64,000 bases of DNA from Muribaculaceae bacterium (GTDB taxonomy: Bacteria; Bacteroidota; Bacteroidia; Bacteroidales; Muribaculaceae). Under the pieces are notes generated by a model. The model worked only from the letters and a program-made list of their open reading frames with translations. It did no database searches and was not told the DNA's origin. Position 1 is the first letter of the stretch; each line of letters opens with the position of its first letter. Positions 52,810 through 60,692 of the stretch are shown here, in pieces. The DNA lies in assembly GCA_022508985.1 (NCBI GenBank), contig JAFLUA010000001.1, positions 248,001-312,000 on the forward strand, written 5' to 3'. The position numbers and the translations under genes are program-made.

Positions 52810-54237
52810 ATGAGGCAATCGTCAAAGCATATTGTCATCGTTATTGCAACAACTATTGTCGTGTTGCTAGTGTTGTCTTATGTGCCATGGAGCTCAATTA
52901 CTGAGAATAGAATAAAGGATTTCGGCATTTTTTCAGATTTATTCCCTAAAGAATCTAATATAAACGTAAAATCTAACATAGAAATAGACCCTGAACTTAC
53001 AAAGTTTATTGCTGAAAACCAACAAGAGATAGATAAATTACTAAACGCAACGACTGAAACGAGTGATTCGCTTGTTTGTGCTAAGGGCGATTCTATTAAC
53101 TCTGCCCCTAAAAACGAACCTGTTATCAATGCTTCGATTGATGTAGACTCTGTGCAAATAGAGAATTATACGTCTGATGATGAGATGTTTCCGCATCTTA
53201 AGAAAGCCTTATCTCAACGCGAGAATCGCCTTGTGAGGATTGCAATGATTGGCGATTCTTTTATCGAAGGCGACATATTGTGTCAAGATTTCCGCGACAC
53301 ACTTCAAATACGATATGGCGGTTGCGGTGTGGGATATATGGCAATGCATAGCGATTTCCCAGGTTTTAGGAAGACTGTCAGGCAATCAGATAGCGGATGG
53401 ACGATGCATGATGTTCATAATATGAAATCTAACGATACGATTCGAGTCTTATCAGGTGACTATGCAAAGGGCAGCCAAGGTTCGCGGACAACATATAAAG
53501 GCTCATCGTTTTCAACGAGAACGAGCTCATGGCAGCGCTCATCGTTTATATTTATAGCGCATAACGATGGGACTATTAATTTTACAACTTCTGATGGCAC
53601 CGTGCATTCATTCAACGTGACAGCATCATACGAGCCTCAGTATATAAAATTAGATAGTGCCACAACGTCGCTAAATATCAGCAGCGATATTGCCGATTTA
53701 ATAAGTCTCGGAGCTTATCTCGATGGCCAAAATGGCGTTCAACTTGATTGCATGTCACTTCGGGGTGCTTCCGGTGTCAGCCATGGCAAATTAAATGTCG
53801 ACCTATGTCGTCGAATGGCTGAATTTGTAGATTACGATTTGATAATTGTAGAATTTGGTATTAACGCACTGACCGCTGAGCAAACCGACTATACACCATA
53901 TATGTATGCTATGATACAAGCGGTGACTCACATCAAAAAATGTTATCCAGAAGCCGACATCCTCATTTTAGGCATTAGTGATAGAGGGTTTAAAGATGGT
54001 GTGGAAATAAAGTCGATGCCAACATGTGATGCAATGGTAAAAGCTCAACGAGAGCTGGCTCGACGTTCGGGAGTGTATTTTTGGGATACACGTGCTGCTA
54101 TGGGCGGCGCTGGAGCTATCGTCGATTGGCGTAAACGCAAACTGATGAATGCCGATTATATCCACCTTAATCACAAGGGTGGCCACGAAATGGCAAAACT
54201 TCTATCAACCTCGTTATTTCAAGCTCTCGATGAATAA
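52810..54237 (+). CDS. Membrane-anchored SGNH/GDSL protein (first)
   Basis: A 475-residue protein with one N-terminal membrane helix (about 8-27), a Ser/Asp/Asn-rich linker (about 40-135), and a C-terminal SGNH domain. Motifs are the nucleophile in RIAMIGDSFIEGD, LIIVEFGINALT with the Asn, and NADYIHLNHKGGHEMA with the Asp-His pair. Together with the MBOAT protein it could act in acetylation of a surface glycan. The next SGNH gene overlaps its stop by eight bases. Confidence 0.87.
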   Translation: MRQSSKHIVIVIATTIVVLLVLSYVPWSSITENRIKDFGIFSDLFPKESNINVKSNIEIDPELTKFIAENQQEIDKLLNATTETSDSLVCAKGDSINSAPKNEPVINASIDVDSVQIENYTSDDEMFPHLKKALSQRENRLVRIAMIGDSFIEGDILCQDFRDTLQIRYGGCGVGYMAMHSDFPGFRKTVRQSDSGWTMHDVHNMKSNDTIRVLSGDYAKGSQGSRTTYKGSSFSTRTSSWQRSSFIFIAHNDGTINFTTSDGTVHSFNVTASYEPQYIKLDSATTSLNISSDIADLISLGAYLDGQNGVQLDCMSLRGASGVSHGKLNVDLCRRMAEFVDYDLIIVEFGINALTAEQTDYTPYMYAMIQAVTHIKKCYPEADILILGISDRGFKDGVEIKSMPTCDAMVKAQRELARRSGVYFWDTRAAMGGAGAIVDWRKRKLMNADYIHLNHKGGHEMAKLLSTSLFQALDE

Positions 54238-55507
54238 AAAGGCTATTATATGTGCGTTGCTATTGAATTGCTGGTCTGCCATCATTGCAAAAAACGATGA
54301 TAATCAGTCTCAGCTTAGGTTAAACCCAGATATCGAAGTCGCTATTGAAAGTGATACGAACTATTCTAATTATCCTTTTTTGAATCTTGCCAAGAATAAA
54401 ATAGAACTAAATGGTGATGATTGGAGCGGACTGGTGAAAAAGTATAAGGGAGCTTGTAGTGGCGATAGCATATTTACTATCGTGTATCTTGGAGATTCTC
54501 ACGTTCAAGCAGATTTAGGTGGAGCTGTATTGCGACGCCGTATTGCAGAGAAAACTCATGGCGCCGGCCGAGGGATTATAATTCCCTATAAACTCGCAGC
54601 AACAAATCAACCTTTAGATTATACATTTGCTACCGATTGTAAGTACGCCTCTTCTAAATTGTTGAAGCAACCGTGGAATACCGAAATGCCATTTACCGGT
54701 ATAGGGATCAAACCGATGGATAGCAATTATAGTTTTTCGCTAAATAGTTCAATACCCTTTAATCGGTTGCGCTTATTTTATATTGGCTCTCAACCGCAGG
54801 TACTATCGGTTATGAGCAAAGCTGCAGAGCTTGACTATAGCGTATCTCATCTTGATAATTATTGCTATGTGTCATTAGCTGGAACGGTAGATGCTATTAC
54901 ATTATCATGTCAAGGCGACAATAACACTACATTTGGCGGCATAGAGCTATTAGCCGATTCATGTGGTTCAATAGTTCATTCGATAGGAAATAATGGTGCA
55001 ACTTATGGCGCTTATTCGCGGATAAATAATTTTGCTAAGGAATTGTCGTCGCTCCAGTCCGACATCATTATCGTAGCATTAGGTACTAATGAAGCGTTCG
55101 GAAATTCTAATAAAGATACTTTATATTGCGAAATTGATAATCTTATAACGGATATTAGAACGCATAATCCCTATGCTCATATTATCATGGTGAGCCCAAC
55201 GGAATGCTTTAAGAAGGTATATCGATATGTGAAAAATAAGAATGGCCGTCGTCGCAGGGTGAGAAATACTGTGGTTAACGTCAAAACTCATCAAGTGCGT
55301 AATATTATTATGTCTTATGCCAAAGAGCACAATATAGCTTACTACGACCACTTCGCTGTAGCCGGGGGTGAGGGGAGTGCAAAAAAGATGCAAAACAGTA
55401 AGGTATTAAATAAAGATGGCGTCCACTTTACCTCTGCCGGGTATTTTCTTTGGGGAAACTTACTTGCTGATGCCTTAATTTCAGAATTAAACAGTTTCGG
55501 GAATTAG
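54230..55507 (+). CDS. Secreted SGNH/GDSL protein (second)
   Basis: About 425 residues from the ATG at 54230 (MNKKAIICALLLNCW); the frame upstream to 54149 lies inside the previous gene and is not used. A signal peptide ends near residue 20. The SGNH motifs are VYLGDSHVQADLG, DIIIVALGTNEAFG, and LNKDGVHFTSAGYFLWG with the Asp-His pair. A paralogue of the upstream gene in domain type, but of low similarity. It ends the run that began with ftsY. Confidence 0.87.
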   Translation: MNKKAIICALLLNCWSAIIAKNDDNQSQLRLNPDIEVAIESDTNYSNYPFLNLAKNKIELNGDDWSGLVKKYKGACSGDSIFTIVYLGDSHVQADLGGAVLRRRIAEKTHGAGRGIIIPYKLAATNQPLDYTFATDCKYASSKLLKQPWNTEMPFTGIGIKPMDSNYSFSLNSSIPFNRLRLFYIGSQPQVLSVMSKAAELDYSVSHLDNYCYVSLAGTVDAITLSCQGDNNTTFGGIELLADSCGSIVHSIGNNGATYGAYSRINNFAKELSSLQSDIIIVALGTNEAFGNSNKDTLYCEIDNLITDIRTHNPYAHIIMVSPTECFKKVYRYVKNKNGRRRRVRNTVVNVKTHQVRNIIMSYAKEHNIAYYDHFAVAGGEGSAKKMQNSKVLNKDGVHFTSAGYFLWGNLLADALISELNSFGN

Positions 55508-56131
55508 CTAAAAACCATTTACTTCTTGATTATCAGTCTTTAAGTTCAAATTATTGAACTTTTAAGGCCTTGAGATTGTTATTTTTGTAGCAGAGGCGAG
55601 CAAGTGTATGCAAATTATGGAATTTTTCAGTGTTAAATATGGCGATTTATATAATTAATCAGTGAATTAACATTTGCGGAATTAAATTGTGCAATAATTC
55701 CCGAATATGAATTTGCATCGTTATATTATAAATGAAATAAATGTGACAAGCAATTTGCATCTATATAATTATTTCAACTCTGTATTTACATTGTAGCAGG
55801 GTAGGGGATTCGCATTAGCAAGTTGTGAATTTAAGTTAAAATTACACGTTTTCATGTTTTAACACATTTGGTAAATTGTTGAATTATAGTAGCATACGGA
55901 TAAAATCTATATATTTTCTGGAGATGTAGTAAAATGCAGCATCATTTGAAAATGACTATTTGTATAATACTGATAATTAACAATATGGCATAGCGTATTG
56001 CAAGTAATAGTTTAATTGTTTCTAGTCCAGTTTATAGCCGTGATAGATGCATGGATTGGTTTGCGTTTGCAATCGGGAATAATATAAATTTCATATAGTT
56101 GCAATTGTGAATAACGTTTTGAGAACAAGTG
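55508..56131. other. AT-rich intergenic region with no gene
   Basis: More than 600 bp with no reading frame worth calling. It starts with a perfect 8-bp hairpin AAGTTCAA/TTGAACTT (55542-55549 with 55554-55561), which may end the SGNH operon. A TATTTTTG box (55580-55587) could be a plus-strand promoter, but nothing recognisable follows. The 10-mer AATTTGCATC occurs twice, at 55710-55719 and 55752-55761. No terminator-like or tRNA-like structure was found in the rest. Confidence 0.5.
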
Positions 56132-56163
56132 TTTGCATGATTAAATTTTATTGTTTAACTTTG
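56132..56163 (+). promoter_or_regulatory. Consensus promoter of the HTH regulator
   Basis: TTTG (56132-56135), a 20-bp spacer and TAACTTTG (56156-56163) form a full-consensus promoter. The ATG at 56194 lies 31 bp after the box. Confidence 0.85.
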
Positions 56164-56193
56164 CAAACAAATAAATTGCTAATTGTAAATCAG

Positions 56194-56730
56194 ATGAGTG
56201 CAATTGAAGAAAGTCCTATTATTCAACGACTTAGACAATACATGCAAGAAAAAGGCTTGTCAACGACTCAGTTTGCTGACAAAGCTGGTATTCCGAGGCC
56301 TACATTTTCTCAATTGATGTGTGGGCGTAACAAAACAATCAACAATCAAATGTTAGCGAAGATCGACGAAGGTTTTCCTGACTTAGATATTGTGTGGTTG
56401 CTTTTTGGCCGTGGTGATATGCGTCAGTTGTCAAATTTTGAAACCTCAGAGGCTCAAAATTCGGTCTATAAGCATGATAAAGAACCTCAAGACGTTGAAA
56501 AACACTTGTTTAATTCGGCTATTGACACTCGTGAAACTTCGCGAGATTCTAATATTAGCAATGATAACTCTAAAGGATTGTTTGATCTTCCCTTCAATTC
56601 CGACGGATTCGTTGCAGTGCCTGGCGCTCTAAAAAATGATAAAGATTCTAATCGCGAAAAAAAACGAATCAAGTCTATAATTGTTTTTTACACCGATAAT
56701 AGCTTCCAGGCTTTTGAGCCAGAATCCTAA
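56194..56730 (+). CDS. HTH_XRE-like transcriptional regulator
   Basis: About 178 residues from the ATG at 56194 (MSAIEESPIIQRLRQYMQE); the frame continues to 56107 but the promoter lies inside that part. Residues 8-70 form a helix-turn-helix of the Cro/C1 type (GLSTTQFADKAGIPRPTFSQLMCGRN) followed by the Bacteroidales-typical WLLFGRGDMR. The middle is disordered, and the last 25 residues (IKSIIVFYTDNSFQAFEPES) form a conserved strand-rich tail seen in related regulators. Its targets are unknown. It is a single gene flanked by AT-rich DNA. Confidence 0.88.
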   Translation: MSAIEESPIIQRLRQYMQEKGLSTTQFADKAGIPRPTFSQLMCGRNKTINNQMLAKIDEGFPDLDIVWLLFGRGDMRQLSNFETSEAQNSVYKHDKEPQDVEKHLFNSAIDTRETSRDSNISNDNSKGLFDLPFNSDGFVAVPGALKNDKDSNREKKRIKSIIVFYTDNSFQAFEPES

Positions 56731-56753
56731 GCATAATATAATTTACAAAACAT

Positions 56754-56803
56754 CTCCGGTATCTGTGAAGTTATTGTCTTTCATCATGTGCCGGAGTTAT
56801 TTT
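56754..56803 (+). terminator. Possible terminator of the HTH gene
   Basis: CTCCGG (56754-56759) pairs with CCGGAG (56791-56796) across a 31-base loop and is followed by TTATTTTA. The large loop makes it a weaker candidate. Confidence 0.45.
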
Positions 56804-57221
56804 ATGCAGAAACCTTTTAAATAAATATCCACTTTTGGTACATAATAAGGATTATGTTAAATTCTATTTTGGCCAGCCAAAATTTTGACGCATACGGTAG
56901 GAGTTTACCGCACATCTGCCTTTCTGCATATAGCGGAAAAAAGGCTATTTTTTTATCGAAAAAAGGAACGCGAGGGCGTGTGTGTGGGCTTGACAGACAG
57001 CCTTTAAGGGGAAAGCCCCTTAAAAATCCCCTAATCGCTGAAATTTAGACCGTTACAAATTTCAACTCTTAACAAAATCGAGATTTCGTTAAGGTTTGAC
57101 CCCTCAAAAACACCGCTTTTCGCCTGAAAATACGTCTTTTAGGGGGGCAGATTTTCAACTGATATTTGCCACTCAAAGCGACAAATACCAGTTTTTGTTT
57201 TTCAAATTTTGTTACAAATTT
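56804..57221. repeat. Cluster of inverted repeats, no gene
   Basis: About 420 bp without a supported gene. It contains a tight run of hairpins: ATTTTGGC-CA-GCCAAAAT (56866-56883, perfect), CGGTA/TACCG (56895-56899 with 56906-56910), AAGGGG/CCCCTT (about 57006-57021), and an imperfect palindrome CTTAACAAAATC...GATTTCGTTAAG near 57068-57093. CCCCT and AGGGGGG tracts near 57101 and 57141 could also pair. A 64-codon frame across it (56854-57048) has no coding look. It may be a mobile-element remnant, but no transposase or integrase is present. Confidence 0.5.
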
Positions 57222-57680
57222 TTACTGTGCAAACATTATACGATAATAATATTCATCAGTATTCTTTGGATTTACTATGATGAAAGCAATCGTTTTCCCT
57301 TTTTGCTTGGAAATCATAAACATACTAATTTTTCCATCTTCAAAACCTCCATGCGTGATTGGCATCTCCTCAATAATCTCATTTCCACGAACCAAGGCTG
57401 TTTGGGAAACCTCTGCTCTTTCATCTTTGTGATAAAAGGCCGATGGTGTTCTGAATTGAGCAAGTGGAGCTTCTATCCCAAAATCGTTATCAAAAACCTG
57501 AATAAAGATTGTTCCATTGTTTGTTACACGCATTATGGTCGCCGTAGCATTTGAAAGTATTGTAGTTTTTTCGGTTCTTTCTTCAACAGCATTTACATAA
57601 TGACATTTTTCAACAACAACCTTATCATAATTTGTCATAAACGTGCCACCTTCACTAATTTGCTTAATAGATATATCCAT
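57222..57680 (-). CDS. Hypothetical protein, accessory-looking
   Basis: A 152-residue reading frame not recognised by family. It is mostly beta-strand in appearance, with a Thr-rich segment (TTILSNATATIMRVTNNGTIFIQVFDNDFG) and an AFYHKDERAEVSQ region, and no signal peptide or membrane segment. The ATG at 57680 or the one at residue 15 could be the start. A consensus promoter on the minus strand lies just upstream. Codon use is more AT-rich than in neighbouring genes, and the gene is isolated between the hairpin cluster and an AT-rich gap, which suggests acquisition by transfer. Confidence 0.65.
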   Translation of the reverse strand: MDISIKQISEGGTFMTNYDKVVVEKCHYVNAVEERTEKTTILSNATATIMRVTNNGTIFIQVFDNDFGIEAPLAQFRTPSAFYHKDERAEVSQTALVRGNEIIEEMPITHGGFEDGKISMFMISKQKGKTIAFIIVNPKNTDEYYYRIMFAQ

Positions 57681-57721
57681 TTTTTTTGAGTTTAATAAAT
57701 TAAATTTCTGTAAAAGTAGGA

Positions 57722-57753
57722 CAAATATAGAAAGAAATAATTATTTATCCAAG
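57722..57753 (-). promoter_or_regulatory. Promoter of the orphan gene
   Basis: On the minus strand TATATTTG (complement of 57722-57729) and CTTG (complement of 57750-57753) are spaced by 20 bp, a near-consensus arrangement. The leader would be about 35 nt. Confidence 0.6.
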
Positions 57754-57807
57754 CAAAGATAATATCCTACTCAGGCTATCGAATTTTTATTTGGCCATGG
57801 AAATTTT

Positions 57808-57855
57808 CATGACTCTAAAATTTTTTGAGGCAAATATTTGACTCTTAGAGCCATG
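57808..57855. repeat. Imperfect inverted repeat in an AT-rich gap
   Basis: CATGACTCTA (57808-57817) and TAGAGCCATG (57846-57855) are inverted copies with one mismatch, 28 bp apart. They lie in the 243-bp gap between two minus-strand genes; a terminator for the upstream HEAT-like gene or an operator are both possible. The rest of the gap shows no feature beyond the orphan promoter. Confidence 0.4.
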
Positions 57856-57923
57856 TGTATTGAGTTGAGGTTTGTATTTGAGGCAGTCATTGGTTTGTTG
57901 CGATTTCGCACCTTATAATATAT

Positions 57924-58478
57924 CTATAAATTAGAAGTGAGATATCGGCACTCTGATATTATAGAGTTTGATAGAGGTAATAAATCATCTTGAATATCAG
58001 AGTTTTGCAGCATATCTATAGCCCTTTGAGGGTCTTGATTAATTAGGTTAAAAGTGAGTCGAAGGCCGGTATATTGATGCCACGTTCCCGAAGGGGTGCT
58101 AATTAACTGTTCGGCGAGAGTCCATGCATATGGCACTTTCCGCAATAATCTATGGCAAAGGATGTCGGCGACTTCGGCAGATGGTATACTATCAATCCAG
58201 CGCAGAGAGTCGTTGAGGGTGAAATGTTGCTCCTCGACGAGCATTGGAGCAAGCAACATACTTTCGCGTGTGCTATTGTTCTGCCACAATAATTCTGCGA
58301 GCTCTGTTGACTTACCACACTCCCCTGCTATCTCAACTAACTGAGGCAGGTTTAAGCCGAAGATTATACGAAAAGGCGAGCCTGCATTGCGCAGTGTGTC
58401 GGCAATAATGCCGTTTCGCATAGCAAAAAAGCGTCGTTTAATAGTCTGCATAGCGTTGAACGCGGGAGGATTACTCAT
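57924..58478 (-). CDS. HEAT/AlkD-like protein
   Basis: A 184-residue all-helical protein. The opening KRRFFAMRNGIIADTLRNAGSPFRIIFGLNLPQLVEIA resembles the first repeats of DNA-alkylation-repair (AlkD-like) HEAT proteins, which hold a conserved FG.N/P.LR motif. Later segments (SLRWIDSIPSAEVADILCHRLLRKVPYAWTLAEQLI) look like further HEAT repeats. The catalytic residues of AlkD are not evident, so a structural relative without glycosylase activity is possible. A TAACTTTG box (complement of 58511-58518) precedes it. It is divergent from clpP. Confidence 0.65.
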   Translation of the reverse strand: MSNPPAFNAMQTIKRRFFAMRNGIIADTLRNAGSPFRIIFGLNLPQLVEIAGECGKSTELAELLWQNNSTRESMLLAPMLVEEQHFTLNDSLRWIDSIPSAEVADILCHRLLRKVPYAWTLAEQLISTPSGTWHQYTGLRLTFNLINQDPQRAIDMLQNSDIQDDLLPLSNSIISECRYLTSNL

Positions 58479-58557
58479 AAAAACAGGGCTAAAAGCGTTA
58501 TATTTAGTTGCAAAGTTACGTTTTCCTAAAAAAAAATTAAATAGTCAAGCAAAAATA

Positions 58558-58589
58558 TTTGCGAAAGCACAAAAAATTGCTTAATTTTG
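58558..58589 (+). promoter_or_regulatory. Consensus promoter of clpP
   Basis: TTTG (58558-58561), a 20-bp spacer and TAATTTTG (58582-58589) match the phylum consensus. The ATG at 58644 follows after a leader of about 45 nt. Confidence 0.85.
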
Positions 58590-58643
58590 AAATAGAAAAT
58601 TTTTACGAAAACCGATTGAACCGACTTAAAACATAGATTAAAG

Positions 58644-59336
58644 ATGACAAATAAAGATTTTAGAAATTATGCCGTGCATCATCTCAATATGAGTGGAAAT
58701 GCACTCGATCAATATGCCGCTTTCACATCAAAAACAGCAATGCCTATCGACTCTTATATCAGTCCTACGATTATAGAAGAACGCTCTCTCAACGTTGCTC
58801 AGATGGATGTTTTCTCGCGCCTTATGATGGATCGTATAATCTTTTTGGGTACCGAAGTTAATGACTATACGGCAAATGTAATACAAGCACAGCTACTCTA
58901 CCTTGATTCGGCTGACCCAGGCAAAGATGTGTCGATTTACATAAACTCTCCGGGCGGATCTGTTTATGCCGGTCTTGGCATCTACGACACAATGCAGTAT
59001 ATATCGTCGGATGTTACTACGATATGTACCGGTATCGCCGCTTCGATGGCGGCTGTGTTGCTTGTGGCGGGAGCCAAAGACAAACGCTTTGCGTTGAAGC
59101 ATTCGCGTGTGATGATACATCAGCCTATGGGCGGTGCTCAAGGACAGGCTACAGATATGGAAATCACTGTTAGAGAAATAAAGAAGTTGAAACAAGAATT
59201 GTATAGTATCATTTCTACTCATTCTGGCCAGCCTTTTGAAAAGGTCGAAAAAGACTCCGACCGCGATTATTGGATGACCTCAGAAGAAGCTCTTGAATAT
59301 GGGATGATTGACCGAATTCTTGTTAATGCTAAATAA
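58644..59336 (+). CDS. clpP: ATP-dependent Clp protease proteolytic subunit
   Basis: A 230-residue serine peptidase. The catalytic Ser is in [17 protein letters not shown] (GxxxSMA, near residue 133), the His in [11 protein letters not shown] (near 158), and the Asp in [25 protein letters not shown] lines the substrate groove. The N-terminus is longer than in Escherichia coli, with a propeptide-like extension of about 20-25 residues. It forms a tetradecamer with the ClpX unfoldase encoded 8 bp downstream. Confidence 0.98.
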   Translation: MTNKDFRNYAVHHLNMSGNALDQYAAFTSKTAMPIDSYISPTIIEERSLNVAQMDVFSRLMMDRIIFLGTEVNDYTANVIQAQLLYLDSADPGKDVSIYINSPGGSVYAGLGIYDTMQYISSDVTTICTGIAASMAAVLLVAGAKDKRFALKHSRVMIHQPMGGAQGQATDMEITVREIKKLKQELYSIISTHSGQPFEKVEKDSDRDYWMTSEEALEYGMIDRILVNAK

Positions 59337-59344
59337 TAATTTAG

Positions 59345-60652
59345 ATGCCCAAAAGTAAGAAAGTAAATTACCGTCATTGCAATTTCTGCGGTCGAAGTGA
59401 GGCAGATGGGGCCACTATACTCCCCTCACCTAACGAAGATGCCGGTATATGCCTCGATTGCATCGAGACGGCCGCATCAATGTTGGGCATTGTTTCTGCA
59501 TATTCGTTTGAAGATGAGCAAGATGCTACAATAGCTCGTGCTCGCGCAGCTCATGGAGCTCATCCTTCGAAAGGAAACAAGGGTCATGGCAACAAGTCCA
59601 TCCCTACGCCGCACGAGATAAAAGATTTTCTCGACCAATATATCATTGGGCAAGATCAAGCTAAAAAATACCTGTCGGTAGCTGTATATAACCATTATAA
59701 GCGCTTAGATCAACCCGAAGATAAAGACGGTGTAGAGATAGAAAAGAGCAACATCATAATGGTCGGCCCTACTGGTACGGGCAAGACGCTTATTGCCAGG
59801 ACAATAGCGAAAATTCTTGATGTGCCGTTTACTATTGTAGACGCTACAGTGCTTACACAAGCCGGTTACGTTGGCGAAGATATTGAAAGTCTTCTCACAC
59901 GATTACTGCAAGTAGCTGATTATGATGTTAAACGCGCACAGCGAGGCATCGTTTTTATTGACGAGATAGACAAGATAGCGCGAAAAGGCGACAACCCATC
60001 GATAACACGCGATGTGGGCGGTGAAGGCGTGCAACAAGGGCTACTCAAGTTGCTTGAGGGCTCGGTTGTCAACGTGCCGCCACAAGGGGGCCGCAAACAT
60101 CCTGAACAGCCGATGATTGCAGTCGACACAAAAGATATATTGTTTATATGTGGTGGCGCTTTTGAAGGCATCGAGCAGGCAATAGCGCATAGGCTTAATT
60201 CCAGCTTTGTGGGCTTTTCGACCGATGCTGCCACACGACGTATCGAGCGCGATAATTTTATGAGCCATGTTGCTCCGCAAGACCTTCGCACCTATGGTCT
60301 TATCCCTGAGATAATCGGACGTTTACCTATCCTAACGCATTTGTTACCTCTCGATCGTGAAGCCTTAAGGCGGATATTGGTCGAACCCAAAAATGCGATT
60401 GTAAGGCAGTATATTAAATTATTTGCGATGGATGGTGTTGAACTTCAGTTCGAGTCAGAGGCTCTCGATTTTATTGTAGACAAAGCGATAGAGTTTAAGC
60501 TTGGCGCCAGAGGTCTGCGTTCGATTGTCGAGACAATTATGATGAATCCGATGTATGACATTCCGTCGACCAAAGAAAAGAAATTTGTAATCACTAAAGA
60601 ATTTTGTGCAACACAATTAGACGCTGCTCATTTTGATGCTGCAGCCGTCTAA
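59345..60652 (+). CDS. clpX: ATP-dependent protease ATP-binding subunit ClpX
   Basis: A 435-residue AAA+ unfoldase that feeds ClpP. The N-terminal zinc domain has CNFCGRSEADG and CLDCIE (four Cys), then Walker A GPTGTGKT, Walker B GIVFIDEIDK, the pore loop within QAGYVGEDIE, and sensor motifs. The ISGF-type ClpP-contact loop (IGF) is expected near residue 285; the sequence there reads SSFVGFSTDAATR, so the central residue is Val instead of Ile. Length is normal. It follows clpP in one operon. Confidence 0.97.
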   Translation: MPKSKKVNYRHCNFCGRSEADGATILPSPNEDAGICLDCIETAASMLGIVSAYSFEDEQDATIARARAAHGAHPSKGNKGHGNKSIPTPHEIKDFLDQYIIGQDQAKKYLSVAVYNHYKRLDQPEDKDGVEIEKSNIIMVGPTGTGKTLIARTIAKILDVPFTIVDATVLTQAGYVGEDIESLLTRLLQVADYDVKRAQRGIVFIDEIDKIARKGDNPSITRDVGGEGVQQGLLKLLEGSVVNVPPQGGRKHPEQPMIAVDTKDILFICGGAFEGIEQAIAHRLNSSFVGFSTDAATRRIERDNFMSHVAPQDLRTYGLIPEIIGRLPILTHLLPLDREALRRILVEPKNAIVRQYIKLFAMDGVELQFESEALDFIVDKAIEFKLGARGLRSIVETIMMNPMYDIPSTKEKKFVITKEFCATQLDAAHFDAAAV

Positions 60653-60692
60653 ATAATATAAACTTCTCATCCTCACTAAAGACTCTCCTCAA

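Noticed and set aside
56854-57048. A 64-codon plus-strand frame in the hairpin cluster
   Set aside because: It spans three inverted repeats, has an unnatural composition and no promoter.
57096-57554. A 152-codon plus-strand frame overlapping the orphan gene
   Set aside because: It is the mirror of the minus-strand gene, which has a better promoter and sequence pattern.
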